From NCBI GenBank assembly GCA_036278735.1, contig DASUKM010000050.1, positions 62,001 through 126,000 of the forward strand: a stretch of 64,000 bases of DNA. The letters run 5' to 3'. The notes under the pieces were generated by a model. The model was not told the origin of the DNA, did no database searches, and saw only the letters and a list, made by a program, of their open reading frames with translations. Shown in pieces: positions 50,754-59,616 of this stretch (its first letter is position 1; each line of letters begins with the position of its first letter). This stretch comes from DASUKM01 sp036278735 (GTDB taxonomy: Bacteria > Acidobacteriota > Vicinamibacteria > Vicinamibacterales > 2-12-FULL-66-21). The position numbers and the translations under genes are program-made.

Positions 50754-50993
50754 ATGCACGCCATTTCCGCCGCCGAGGCGAATCGCCACTTCTCGACCGT
50801 GCTGCGGCGCGTGCGCGACGGACGGTCCTACACCGTCACCTCGCATGGCCGCGCCGTCGCCAGAATCGTCCCCTTCCGGACCGAGCACGGCGTCACGACG
50901 GCCGCCCGGACCGCGCTGTTCAAGCGGCTGCGCGCCTCGGGCGTGCAGGTCGTCGGCGCCTGGACCCGTGAGGAGCTGTACGAGGATCGCTAG
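50754..50993 (+). CDS. Phd/YefM family antitoxin
   Basis: A 79-residue antitoxin: MHAISAAEANRHFSTVLRRV is the DNA-binding Phd/YefM start, followed by YTVTSHGRAVARIVPF and a flexible C-terminal arm (RLRASGVQVVGAWTREELY) that would wrap the toxin. It should repress its own promoter with the toxin as co-repressor. The toxin gene begins immediately after its stop codon. Confidence 0.93.
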   Translation: MHAISAAEANRHFSTVLRRVRDGRSYTVTSHGRAVARIVPFRTEHGVTTAARTALFKRLRASGVQVVGAWTREELYEDR

Positions 50994-51521
50994 GTGAACG
51001 TCGCGATCGACACCAACGTGCTCGTGTCTGCGGAAGGGCTGAACGACGCGTCGAAGAAGCAGCGCGCCCTGTCGCTGCTCGAGGCGCTCCCGCCGGAATC
51101 CACGTTCCTGCCGGTCCAGACGCTGGCTGAGCTGTTCAACGTGCTCGTACGCAAGGCCCGCCGTTCCTACCCCGATGCCGCCGCAGCGGTACTCAGTTGG
51201 GGCGACGCCTTCCCCGTGGTCGAATCGTCCGGCGACGTCCTGCTGGGGGCCACCGACCTGGCCGACGTGCACGGCGTCGGCATCTGGGACGCGGTGATCC
51301 TGTCGGCTGCCGCCGAAGCCCGCTGCCGTCTGCTGCTCTCCGAGGATCTGCAGGACGGCTTTACGTGGCGGGGAGTGACGGTCGTCAATCCGTTCCGCCC
51401 CGAACCGCACGCGCTGCTCGCCGCCCTGCTCGCGCCCGCGGTGCCGCCGGCACCGGCCACCACCCGGCGCCGGCCGCGCCGGCCGGCCAGAGCGGGCACC
51501 CGCCGTCGCCTCAAACGCTGA
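50994..51521 (+). CDS. PIN-domain toxin (VapC-like ribonuclease)
   Basis: A 175-residue PIN nuclease: IDTNVLVSAEG at the N-terminus, Glu in LAELFNVL, IWDAVILSAAAEA and LLSEDLQDG carry the acidic Mg-binding residues. The PIN domain ends near residue 140; the last ~35 residues are an unusual Pro/Arg tail (TTRRRPRRPARAGTRRRLKR), which may bind RNA or be an add-on. It begins with GTG directly after the antitoxin TAG, with no gap. VapC toxins cleave tRNA or rRNA. Confidence 0.92.
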   Translation: MNVAIDTNVLVSAEGLNDASKKQRALSLLEALPPESTFLPVQTLAELFNVLVRKARRSYPDAAAAVLSWGDAFPVVESSGDVLLGATDLADVHGVGIWDAVILSAAAEARCRLLLSEDLQDGFTWRGVTVVNPFRPEPHALLAALLAPAVPPAPATTRRRPRRPARAGTRRRLKR

Positions 51522-51566
51522 CCGCGACGACTGCGCGCGGAACTCCGCGGGCCCATTCTCCGTCGT

Positions 51567-51596
51567 TTGACAGGGAGGTGTCCGCACGCGTAACGT
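51567..51596 (+). promoter_or_regulatory. Candidate promoter of the FHA-PP2C-kinase-RodA/PBP cluster
   Basis: A perfect TTGACA (51567-51572) is followed after 18 nt by a weak -10, TAACGT (51591-51596), 47 nt before the first FHA start. It is the only hexamer pair I see in the 121-nt gap after the toxin gene. Confidence 0.35.
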
Positions 51597-51642
51597 CCGT
51601 ACCCCTGTAACCCTCCGGGGGCGCCTGCGGCCCCAGACCCCG

Positions 51643-52518
51643 ATGGCCCAAGCTGACGTCCCGTCTCGACCAGCCCCCGCCCGGCGCTCCGCGCGCGACA
51701 TCGTCGAGGCGGTCGTCGACAACATGCGGCAGAACCTCGAGCCGCTCAAGTACTCGACCCTCGCACCGACCCGCTACCTGGTCTACCTGCACCCGGCGGA
51801 GTTCCGGCGGCTCGAATCGATCCTGCCCCGCATCCGCCAGGAGACGATCCGCGCGTTGACGTCTGAGGTCGACGCGATCAACCGCCGCCGCGACCGGCTG
51901 CATCGGGTGCGCACGCTGCTGCGGCATCACGACGCGCGGGTCGAAGGGGCCGCGACCGACTGGGCGATCGAGTTCCTGCCGGATCCCGACGGCGATCTGT
52001 CGGACGGCGACATCCTGGTCGACTCGGAGCTCGTCCTGCCGAGCCCGCCCGAACTCGGCGCCGGTGCCTCGACGCGGCGGATCACGACCGGACGCATCGG
52101 CCATCAGACCACGCGACAGGAAGCGACGGTGCGGTCGACCCCCCTCTCTCCGGCCGCGGTGTACGCGACGCTCGGGTACACGGACGACGAGGGGGCGCAT
52201 GCGTTCGAGATGACGAAGGATTCGATCGCGATTGGCCGCGGCGGCATCGCGTATCGCGTCGACGTGCGCGTCAAGAGCGCCGTCGACGTGTCGCGCGAGC
52301 ACGCGCGCATCCGGCGCGACCCGGCGACCGGGCACTTCTTCCTCATCGATCTCAGCACGCTCGGCACGACCGTGAACGGCGCGCGCGTCCCCCGCGGCTA
52401 CGACGACGACGACGGGAACAAGCGCGAGAACGGCGTCGAAGCCCCTCTCCCCGACGGCGCGCGCATCGGTCTCGCCGACATGGTCTACCTGGATTTCCAC
52501 CCGCAGGGCCAGAAATGA
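51643..52518 (+). CDS. FHA-domain protein (first of cluster)
   Basis: A 291-residue cytoplasmic protein. The N-terminal ~130 residues (VDNMRQNLEPLKYSTLAPTRYLVYLHPAEFRRLE) resemble the region that precedes FHA in actinobacterial FhaA-type proteins. The C-terminal FHA domain has the phosphothreonine-binding pattern: IAIGRGG, SREHARI and LIDLSTLGTTVNG. It should bind phosphorylated partners of the kinase encoded downstream. An acidic Asp/Glu loop (YDDDDGNKREN) interrupts the last strands. No Shine-Dalgarno sequence. Its stop overlaps the start of a 31-residue membrane peptide (ATGA). Confidence 0.88.
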   Translation: MAQADVPSRPAPARRSARDIVEAVVDNMRQNLEPLKYSTLAPTRYLVYLHPAEFRRLESILPRIRQETIRALTSEVDAINRRRDRLHRVRTLLRHHDARVEGAATDWAIEFLPDPDGDLSDGDILVDSELVLPSPPELGAGASTRRITTGRIGHQTTRQEATVRSTPLSPAAVYATLGYTDDEGAHAFEMTKDSIAIGRGGIAYRVDVRVKSAVDVSREHARIRRDPATGHFFLIDLSTLGTTVNGARVPRGYDDDDGNKRENGVEAPLPDGARIGLADMVYLDFHPQGQK

Positions 52519-52610
52519 GCTGGTTCCTCTGGCTGCGCGTGGTCGTCCTGATCGCGTTTGCCGGCGTCGCGGCGGCGGTGGTCTGGGCGGCCGCGACAGG
52601 GCGCGAGTAG
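52515..52610 (+). CDS. 31-residue single-pass membrane peptide
   Basis: ATG at 52515 overlaps the FHA stop as ATGA and opens a 31-codon frame ending in TAG at 52610: MSWFLWLRVVVLIAFAGVAA followed by AVVWAAATGRE. Almost all of it is one transmembrane helix with a Trp-rich N-terminal cap. The overlap, the gap that would otherwise be 130 nt long, and the coupled arrangement of every other gene of the cluster argue that it is translated. It could anchor or regulate the kinase, phosphatase or RodA-PBP protein. No family is recognised. Confidence 0.55.
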   Translation: MSWFLWLRVVVLIAFAGVAAAVVWAAATGRE

Positions 52611-52645
52611 CGCGTCATGCGATCGGCTCCCACGCGCTGCTCTTC

Positions 52646-54358
52646 GTGGCCCTCTTCCCATGGCGCGCACGGCGCACCCGGGCCGAAGCCCCGGTTCCGC
52701 TGATGCGCGTCGCCCCCCTGGTCCGCGTCGCCGACGCCAGCGACCCCGGACTCCAGCGTCCGCACAACGAAGATCGCTGCCACGCCGACGACCAGCGCGG
52801 GATCTTCATGGTCGTGGACGGGATCGGAGGGCAGGCGGCGGGAGAGACCGCCGCCGACATCGCGATCGCGAAGCTGCGCGATCGTCTCGAACGGCAGACC
52901 GGCCGGATCGAGGACCGCGTCCGCGAAGCGATCGCGATCGCCAACGACGAAATCTTCCGCCTCGCCTCGATCCGGCCCGAGTGGCGCGGCATGGCGTGCG
53001 TCCTGACGGTCGCCGTGCGCGACAACGGCGACGTCGTCGTCGGGCACGTCGGCGACACGCGGATGTACAAGATCCGCAAGGGCCGGCTCCAGAAGATCAC
53101 GCGCGACCACTCGCCGGTCGGCGAGCGCGAGGACGCGCGCGAGCTGTCCGAGCAGGAGGCGATGCGGCATCCGCGGCGCAACGAGGTGTTTCGCGACGTC
53201 GGCTCGGAGCCGCACCACCCCGACGACCCCGACTTCATCGACGTCCAGCGCGTCCCCTTCGAGCCCGACGCCGCGATCCTGTTGTGCAGCGACGGCCTCA
53301 CCGACGCGGTGCCGTCGAGCACGATCGGCGCCGTTGTCGAGACGTTCGCCGGCCATCCGCGCGACGTCGTCCGCGAGCTGATCGAGGCGGCAAACGAAGC
53401 GGGCGGCAAGGACAACGTCACGGTCGTCTACGTCGAGGGGGAGCAGTTTGCGGCCTCGCAGCCGCGCGGCGGAACGGGACGCGCGATCGCGCCGCCGGCC
53501 TCGACCGCGTACCCGAGCGCGGCCGTCCCGGCCCAGGCGAGCCGCGACTCGGAAGCCGCACCCTCTCTTCGGCCGCGCGGCCGCTGGCGGCAGATCGCGC
53601 TGCTGATCCTCGTGCTGCTCGTCGTCGCGGCGGCGCTGGGGGCGCGCACCGATGCGGGCCGCGGCCTGCTGCGTCGGGCGATGGCGCGTAACACCGAGGC
53701 GCCGCGCTCCGTCGTCGTGGTCGCGCCGGGCGAGTCCATCCAGGCGGCATTGAACGCGGCCGGGCCCGGGGCGGCGGTCGTCGTGGAGCCGGGGGAGTAC
53801 CGCGAGCGGCTCACGCTGCGATCGGGGATCCGGCTCGAGAGCCGCGTGCCGCGCGCGGCGATCATCCGCCTGTCCAGCAGCGCCTCCGAGAGTGAACCGG
53901 CGGTCGTGGCGCGCGATGTGACGTCGGCGGCGTTTGCCGGCTTCCGCATCGTCGGCGATGCGGCCACCCCCATGGGGATCGGGGTCTACGTCGATCACGG
54001 GGACGTGACGATTGCCGACGTCGAAATCACCGGCGCCAGCGGCACGGCCGTGGAGTTCGCCGCGGGATCGTCGGGGGCGCTCATCGGCAGCGACATCGTG
54101 CGCAACGCGGGGGCGGCGCTGACGATCGGCGCCGGCTCGTCGCCGCGCATCAGCCACGATTTCTTCTCGGGCAACGCCACGTCCGAGGCCGCGGCGTCGT
54201 GGCTCGTCGACGAGTCGCACGGCGGCGCGCGCTTCGATCACAACGTCGTCGAAGGCACGCCCTATGCGGCGGCGCCCGATCCCGCGGCCGGGCGAAGGGC
54301 CGCGCCGCCGAAGACCCCGGCGCACCCGGTGCGCGGCGGACGGAAGGGGCGGCGATGA
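52646..54358 (+). CDS. PP2C Ser/Thr phosphatase with transmembrane helix and extracytoplasmic beta-helix
   Basis: A 570-residue protein. Residues ~20-275 are a complete PP2C: RPHNEDRCHAD, FMVVDGIGGQAAGE, GHVGDTRMYK, LLCSDGLTDA and GGKDNVTVVYVEG contain all the metal-binding Asp residues. After a Pro/Ala linker, one helix (QIALLILVLLVVAAALGA, about 315-335) crosses the membrane. Outside lies ~200 residues of right-handed beta-helix repeats (SIQAALNAAGPGAAVVVEPGEY, GFRIVGDAA, VEITGASGTAVEF), a fold that often binds polysaccharide. It corresponds in position to PstP, the phosphatase that reverses the kinase, but PstP lacks the beta-helix. The GTG at 52646 is tentative; ATG at 52703 is an alternative. 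Confidence 0.87.
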   Translation: MALFPWRARRTRAEAPVPLMRVAPLVRVADASDPGLQRPHNEDRCHADDQRGIFMVVDGIGGQAAGETAADIAIAKLRDRLERQTGRIEDRVREAIAIANDEIFRLASIRPEWRGMACVLTVAVRDNGDVVVGHVGDTRMYKIRKGRLQKITRDHSPVGEREDARELSEQEAMRHPRRNEVFRDVGSEPHHPDDPDFIDVQRVPFEPDAAILLCSDGLTDAVPSSTIGAVVETFAGHPRDVVRELIEAANEAGGKDNVTVVYVEGEQFAASQPRGGTGRAIAPPASTAYPSAAVPAQASRDSEAAPSLRPRGRWRQIALLILVLLVVAAALGARTDAGRGLLRRAMARNTEAPRSVVVVAPGESIQAALNAAGPGAAVVVEPGEYRERLTLRSGIRLESRVPRAAIIRLSSSASESEPAVVARDVTSAAFAGFRIVGDAATPMGIGVYVDHGDVTIADVEITGASGTAVEFAAGSSGALIGSDIVRNAGAALTIGAGSSPRISHDFFSGNATSEAAASWLVDESHGGARFDHNVVEGTPYAAAPDPAAGRRAAPPKTPAHPVRGGRKGRR

Positions 54359-56271
54359 CGACCGTGTTTCAGCAGGTCGGGCGCTACACCATCCAGCGCG
54401 AACTCGGTCGCGGCGGGATGGCCACGGTGTTCCTCGCGGCCGACGCCGAGACCGGCAGGGACGTGGCCCTCAAACAGGTGCCGATCGGCTTCGATCGCGA
54501 AGCGCAGGAGGTGCTCGAAGCCGAGGAATTCGGCGCGCAGCTCCAGCGGCACTTCGCGCAAATCTGCGACGACGTCCCGAAGGTGTACGACTGCTGGAAG
54601 GACGGCGACTACTTCTACATCGCCATGGAGTACGTCGCGGGGCGCAATCTGTCGGACCTGATCGCCGAAGGGCTGCCACCCGCCCGAGCCGTCGAGATCG
54701 CGATCGCCCTCTGCACGTTCCTCGAGCGGGCGCACGGGTTTGCCGCACCGATCGGGCTGCGCGACGTCACGTCGCTGTACCACTGCGATCTCAAACCGCG
54801 CAACGTGCGGATCACCGGCGAGGGTGCCGTCCGCGTGCTCGACTTCGGCATCGCGAAGGCGCTGTCGCTCAGCCGCAAGGTCACGCGCAACGACTTCGGC
54901 AGCATCGCGTACCTGTCGCCCGAGCGGCTCGAAACCGAGCAGGTGGACGCGTCGACCGATCTCTGGTCGATCGGCGTGCTGCTGTACGAAATGCTGGCCG
55001 GCGTGCCGCCGTTCCGCGCCGGCGACACGCGACAGCTCGAGCGGCGCATTCGATCGCGGGTGCCGCCGGCGCCGCTGTCGTGTCCGCCCGACCTGCAGGC
55101 CGTCGTCGCCAGGCTGCTCGCGCCCGACGCGGCGGATCGCTACGCGACGGCGGCGGCCGTGCGCGAGGACCTGGAGCGATTCCGATCGGGCCGCCCCACG
55201 CAGGCCGCGCTCGACGGCTGGCCGGCGCGCGCGCACGACGAGCCAAAGACCGTTCGGACGGCGGCGCCGATCGACGAAGAAGCGACTCGCCGGACGCCAC
55301 GGGCCACGGCGGCAGCGGTCTCTCTGCCCCCGGCCGCCGCGGCGCCGCGCCCTGCGCCGTCCGTCCCGGCGCTCCCCCCGCCGGGGCGCCGGCGTCTGAT
55401 GAAGCCCGCGATGCTGCTGGTGGCGCTGCTGCTCGTGCTCCACGAAGTGGCGGTCGGGTCGGCGGCCAATCGGCTCACGCGCAGCCTCGTCGCGCGGCAA
55501 TTGCCGGATCTCGCCGACGCGTGGACGCAGTATCAGGACGTGAGCGGCCGCGCGTATATCGGCTTCGCCGTCCTGAGCCTGCGCGGCGCCCTCGTCGATC
55601 GCACGCGCGAACTGAGCGAGCACGTGATGGCCAACTACCGGAGCGCCCCGGCCACCGTTCACGAAGCACAGTGGGTGGCAGCCGATGCGGCCCTCCTGCA
55701 CGCGCTGGCCGTCGATCCGCGCGACCGGCGCCTCAAGGCGGACGCGCGCTATTGCGAGGCGCACATCCATCGGCTCGAGGGGGAGACGAGGCAGGCGAAG
55801 CACGACACCGCCGGCGCCCGGCAGGAATTCACCGAGGCGGTCACGGCATTTCGCGAGGCCGCCGAATTGCGGCCCGCCTGGCCCGACCCCTTCCTCGGAC
55901 TGCTGCGGACGTTCATCTACGGACTGGGCGATCTCGACCGCGGCGTCGACGCGCTGCACCAGGCCGAGCGGCTCGGGTTCGTCTCGGGCAACCGCGAGAC
56001 CGCGCAGCTCGCCGACGGCTACCGCGCGCGCGGCGAACGGCTCCTGCGCAGCGCGCGGACGCTGCGGGGGCTGCCGCAGGAACAGGGCACGCTCGGGAAG
56101 GCCGCCGACGCCTTCCGGCAGTCGCTGGAGCTGTACGCGAAGATCCCCGATTTCGCCAACGGCGCCTCGAACATGCGGCTGGCGCAGCGCGGCCTCGACC
56201 AGACGGAGCGGCGGCTCACGGACATCACGGAAGGCGGGCCCTGGACGGGCGCCGCCGTCGCGCGGCACTGA
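54355..56271 (+). CDS. Membrane Ser/Thr protein kinase (PknB-like), extracytoplasmic helical domain
   Basis: A 638-residue kinase. The N-terminal catalytic domain has the glycine loop GRGGMATVF (18-26), Lys40 in VALKQV, DFG at 163-165 and SPERLE. The catalytic loop reads HCDLKPRN (143-150): the Arg of HRD is Cys, so it is a non-RD kinase. An Ala/Pro-rich juxtamembrane linker, a helix (MKPAMLLVALLLVLHEVAVG, about 348-367) and ~270 helical residues follow, resembling TPR-like repeats rather than the PASTA domains of PknB. ATGA overlap with the PP2C gene. It should phosphorylate the FHA proteins and the wall synthase nearby. Confidence 0.92.
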   Translation: MTTVFQQVGRYTIQRELGRGGMATVFLAADAETGRDVALKQVPIGFDREAQEVLEAEEFGAQLQRHFAQICDDVPKVYDCWKDGDYFYIAMEYVAGRNLSDLIAEGLPPARAVEIAIALCTFLERAHGFAAPIGLRDVTSLYHCDLKPRNVRITGEGAVRVLDFGIAKALSLSRKVTRNDFGSIAYLSPERLETEQVDASTDLWSIGVLLYEMLAGVPPFRAGDTRQLERRIRSRVPPAPLSCPPDLQAVVARLLAPDAADRYATAAAVREDLERFRSGRPTQAALDGWPARAHDEPKTVRTAAPIDEEATRRTPRATAAAVSLPPAAAAPRPAPSVPALPPPGRRRLMKPAMLLVALLLVLHEVAVGSAANRLTRSLVARQLPDLADAWTQYQDVSGRAYIGFAVLSLRGALVDRTRELSEHVMANYRSAPATVHEAQWVAADAALLHALAVDPRDRRLKADARYCEAHIHRLEGETRQAKHDTAGARQEFTEAVTAFREAAELRPAWPDPFLGLLRTFIYGLGDLDRGVDALHQAERLGFVSGNRETAQLADGYRARGERLLRSARTLRGLPQEQGTLGKAADAFRQSLELYAKIPDFANGASNMRLAQRGLDQTERRLTDITEGGPWTGAAVARH

Positions 56272-56286
56272 CGAATCGGAGAGTCC

Positions 56287-59200
56287 ATGGGGGTGACCTA
56301 CACCGCGGCCGGCGCGCGCAGCACCCGTCGGGCGCTTCCCGCGGGCGTGATGCTCGGGCCCGTCGATCTGCGGCTCGCGGCCATCTCGCTGCTCGCGGCC
56401 GTGGCCGTCGCGCTCACCGCGACCGCGAAGCTGCGCACCGTCGACGCCGCAACCGTCGATCTGAATCGGGTGCGCGACGCCTCGGCGCTCGAGGCTCCGC
56501 TCGCGCCGGTCTTCGAGGACGAGACCGAGCGGCGCTTCGCCGCGCGCGAGCTGTTCGCCTTCCTGTCTTCTCGATCCCCCGCCGCGATCCCGAACGTCGG
56601 AACGCTCGGCCGCGCCCGCGTCCGGACGGACCTCGTCGCGCGCGACGATCGGTTGCCGCATTACCGCGCGCGCGTGCAGGCCGCGCGCGCCAACGGCGCG
56701 ACGCCGGCGTCGATCCCGCTCCTGACGGCGGCCGATCTCGCGGGCATCAAGCCGGCGCTCGCGGTCCGGAGCGCCACCGCCTTCCGGCAAGCGGTCTTCT
56801 GGTGGACGCTCCTCTATCTCGCCGCGTTCCAGGCGGCGTCGGCCCTCTGGTGGTGGCAGCGGCGGCGCGGCGATCGCGTGCTGCTCGCGGCGGCGCACCT
56901 GCTGACCGCCGTCGGGCTGTGCGCGATGATCAGCCGGCCGGATCCGCTGCGCGACTGGCTGCTGTTTCCGCGCTTCGCCCAGACCGCCGCGGCGGGCGCC
57001 CTCATCATGGCGATCGTGGCTGCCGTCGATCTCCGGACGCCGCGGTTCCGGCAGCTCGTGTACACGCCGCTGCTGGCGGCGTTCGCCTTGTCGATGACGC
57101 TGCTCGTGTTCGGCAGCGGTCCGGGGGAAAGCAGCGCCCGCGTCAACCTGGGACCCGTGCAGCCCATCGAAACCATCCGGCTGCTCGTCGTCTTTTTTCT
57201 CGCGGCCTATTTCGCGCGCCGATGGGAACTCCTGCGCCAGTTGCGGCAGACCTCCGTCCGCGGGCGCGCGGTGCCGCGGTGGCTCAGCCTGCCGCGCGCC
57301 GACTACGTGCTCCCGGTGATCGGCGGCGTCGCCGCGGCGCTCGGACTGCTGTTCCTTCAGAGGGACCTCGGTCCCGCGCTGATTCTCGGGCTGCTGTTTC
57401 TTGCCCTGTACGGGCTCGCGCGCGCGCGGATCGGGATGCCGCTCGCCGGGCTGGCGCTGCTGCTCGCCGGCTTCTACGTCAGCTACCGCATTCACATCCC
57501 CGCGACCGTCGTGGACCGCGTGCGCATCTGGCAGTCTCCCTGGAACAATGCGGTCCGCGGCGGGGATCAAATCGCCGACGCCATCTGGACGCTCGCGAGC
57601 GGCGGCTCGATCGGCACGGGCCTCGGGCTCGGCGCTACCCGATACCTGCCCGCCGGCCACACCGACCTGGTGCTCGCGGCGATTGGCGAAGAGCTGGGCT
57701 TTTTCGGGATCGCGATCGTGGCCGCGCTCTACGTCGCCATCGCGACCCGGGCCATTCGAGTCGCGCGCCGCGCCTCGACGGATTACGAGCTGTTCCTCGC
57801 CTGCGGCCTCACGCTGCTGCTCATCGCGCCGGTCGTCTTGATCGCGTCGGCCACCGTCGGCGTCGCGCCGCTCACCGGCGTCGTCACGCCATTCCTCAGC
57901 TACGGCGGCTCGGCCATGATCGCCAACTTCGCGGCGCTCGGCCTGCTGGCGTCGATCCGCTCGCATGCGTCAGGCGGCGAGACGCTGCAGGCGTTCGACC
58001 GTCCGCTCGCGTGGCTGTCTGGTGCCGTCGCATTGGCGGCGCTTCCCGCGCTGCTCGTATTCGCCAACATCCAGCTCCGCCGCGCCGACGATTACGCGAT
58101 CCGGCCGCACCTGGGCCTGCAGGCGGACGGCAGCCGCCGCTTCGCCTACAACCCGCGCATCCTCGATCTGCTCGACGAGATTCCCCGCGGCTCCGTGGTC
58201 GACCGCGGCGGGCTCGTGCTCGCCACCGACGATGTCCCCCTCGCCGCACGCAGCGCGGCGGCCTACCGGCATCTCGGCCTCGGCAGCGATCCCTCGTGCG
58301 AGCAGCCACGGAATCCACGGACGGCCACGGACAAAGAGGCCATCGCGCGCTGTTATCCGTTGGGCGGCCGGGCGTTCGACCTGCTCGGCGACGCCCGGAC
58401 ACACCTGAACTGGACCGCCAGCAACACGTCGTTCGTCGAACGCGACGACGAAGCGAAGCTGCGGGGCTTCGACGACCACGCGTCGGCCGTTTCGGTCAGC
58501 GACGGCGCCGGGAACACCACCTGGACGATCCGCCGGGATTTTCGAGCCGTGCTGCCGCTCCTCCGGCACGAGTACGACCGCGACGATCCGGCCGTCGCGC
58601 GCCTGCTGCGGCAGCCGCACGACGTCAGGCTGACGATCGACGCGCGGCTGCAGGTGAAGGTCTCGGACATCCTCGCGGCCGCCGCGGCGCGATCGCACAG
58701 CGGCAAAGCGGCCGCGATCGTCATCGACGCACAGACGGGCGACGTGCTCGCCAGCGTCAGCTATCCGTGGCCGGCCTCGACGGCCGCCGGCATCGACGAC
58801 CAGCGCCCGGACGCCCTGCTCGACCGCGCGCGCTACGGCCTCTACCCGCCGGGCTCGACGTTCAAGATCGTCACCGCGGCCGCGGCGCTTCAGCACGATC
58901 CCGCGTCCGCGCACACGACGTTCAGGTGCGGGCCGCTCCCGGGCGGGCGCGTGGGTGCGCGCATCCCCGGCTGGCCGCGTCCCGTCCGCGACGACGTGCG
59001 CGACGTGCGGGCGCACGGCGCGCTCGACATGCACGAGGCGATGGTCGTGTCGTGCAACGCCTACTTCGCGCAGCTCGCGGTACGGATCGGCCCCGGAGCG
59101 CTCGCCGACGCCGCCCGGACGCTCAACATTTCGCTGGCGCGGAACCATTCGCTCTCGCGGATCCGCCAGACGCTGCCGCAACTCGGCTACGGCCAGGGAG

Positions 59201-59616
59201 AGGTCGTGGTGACGCCGGCGAGGATGACGCAGATTGCGGGGGCGGTCGCTTCGGGCGGACGGCTGCCCGACGCCGGCGACGAGGAAGGGGAGCGCGCGGG
59301 CACGCCGTGGCTGCCGCCGTCGACGGCGCGACTGCTCGCGTCGTACATGCGCGACGTCGTCTTGAATGGCACGGGGCGCGCGCTTCGCGGGTCGCCGGTG
59401 CCGATTGCCGGCAAGACCGGGACGGCGGAGCTCACCGGCGCCGAGTCGCACGCGTGGTTCGTGGGGTTTGCGCCCTACGGCCCCTCGCCGCGCCACATCG
59501 CGTTTGCCGTGCTGATCGAGAACGGCGGGTACGGCGCGCGCGCCGCGGCCCCCGCGGCAGGCCAGATCGTGGCCGCCGCCTCGGCGCTCGGGCTGCTGCA
59601 AGGAGACAAGCCATGA
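56287..59616 (+). CDS. RodA/FtsW (SEDS) - class B penicillin-binding transpeptidase fusion
   Basis: A single 1109-residue polypeptide combining peptidoglycan glycosyltransferase and transpeptidase. One N-terminal helix and a ~110-residue extracytoplasmic insert precede the SEDS part (about 165-570), with WQSPWNNAVRGGDQI, LPAGHTDLVLAAIGEELGFFG (Asp460 at the catalytic position of RodA) and TPFLSYGGSAM. After a further helix (about 580-598), the transpeptidase carries STFK (Ser857-Lys860), SCN (922-924) and KTGT (1043-1046). There is no stop or frameshift between the halves. In actinobacteria rodA and pbpA are adjacent separate genes. It follows the kinase by 15 nt and overlaps the last FHA gene by ATGA. 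Confidence 0.93.
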   Translation: MGVTYTAAGARSTRRALPAGVMLGPVDLRLAAISLLAAVAVALTATAKLRTVDAATVDLNRVRDASALEAPLAPVFEDETERRFAARELFAFLSSRSPAAIPNVGTLGRARVRTDLVARDDRLPHYRARVQAARANGATPASIPLLTAADLAGIKPALAVRSATAFRQAVFWWTLLYLAAFQAASALWWWQRRRGDRVLLAAAHLLTAVGLCAMISRPDPLRDWLLFPRFAQTAAAGALIMAIVAAVDLRTPRFRQLVYTPLLAAFALSMTLLVFGSGPGESSARVNLGPVQPIETIRLLVVFFLAAYFARRWELLRQLRQTSVRGRAVPRWLSLPRADYVLPVIGGVAAALGLLFLQRDLGPALILGLLFLALYGLARARIGMPLAGLALLLAGFYVSYRIHIPATVVDRVRIWQSPWNNAVRGGDQIADAIWTLASGGSIGTGLGLGATRYLPAGHTDLVLAAIGEELGFFGIAIVAALYVAIATRAIRVARRASTDYELFLACGLTLLLIAPVVLIASATVGVAPLTGVVTPFLSYGGSAMIANFAALGLLASIRSHASGGETLQAFDRPLAWLSGAVALAALPALLVFANIQLRRADDYAIRPHLGLQADGSRRFAYNPRILDLLDEIPRGSVVDRGGLVLATDDVPLAARSAAAYRHLGLGSDPSCEQPRNPRTATDKEAIARCYPLGGRAFDLLGDARTHLNWTASNTSFVERDDEAKLRGFDDHASAVSVSDGAGNTTWTIRRDFRAVLPLLRHEYDRDDPAVARLLRQPHDVRLTIDARLQVKVSDILAAAAARSHSGKAAAIVIDAQTGDVLASVSYPWPASTAAGIDDQRPDALLDRARYGLYPPGSTFKIVTAAAALQHDPASAHTTFRCGPLPGGRVGARIPGWPRPVRDDVRDVRAHGALDMHEAMVVSCNAYFAQLAVRIGPGALADAARTLNISLARNHSLSRIRQTLPQLGYGQGEVVVTPARMTQIAGAVASGGRLPDAGDEEGERAGTPWLPPSTARLLASYMRDVVLNGTGRALRGSPVPIAGKTGTAELTGAESHAWFVGFAPYGPSPRHIAFAVLIENGGYGARAAAPAAGQIVAAASALGLLQGDKP

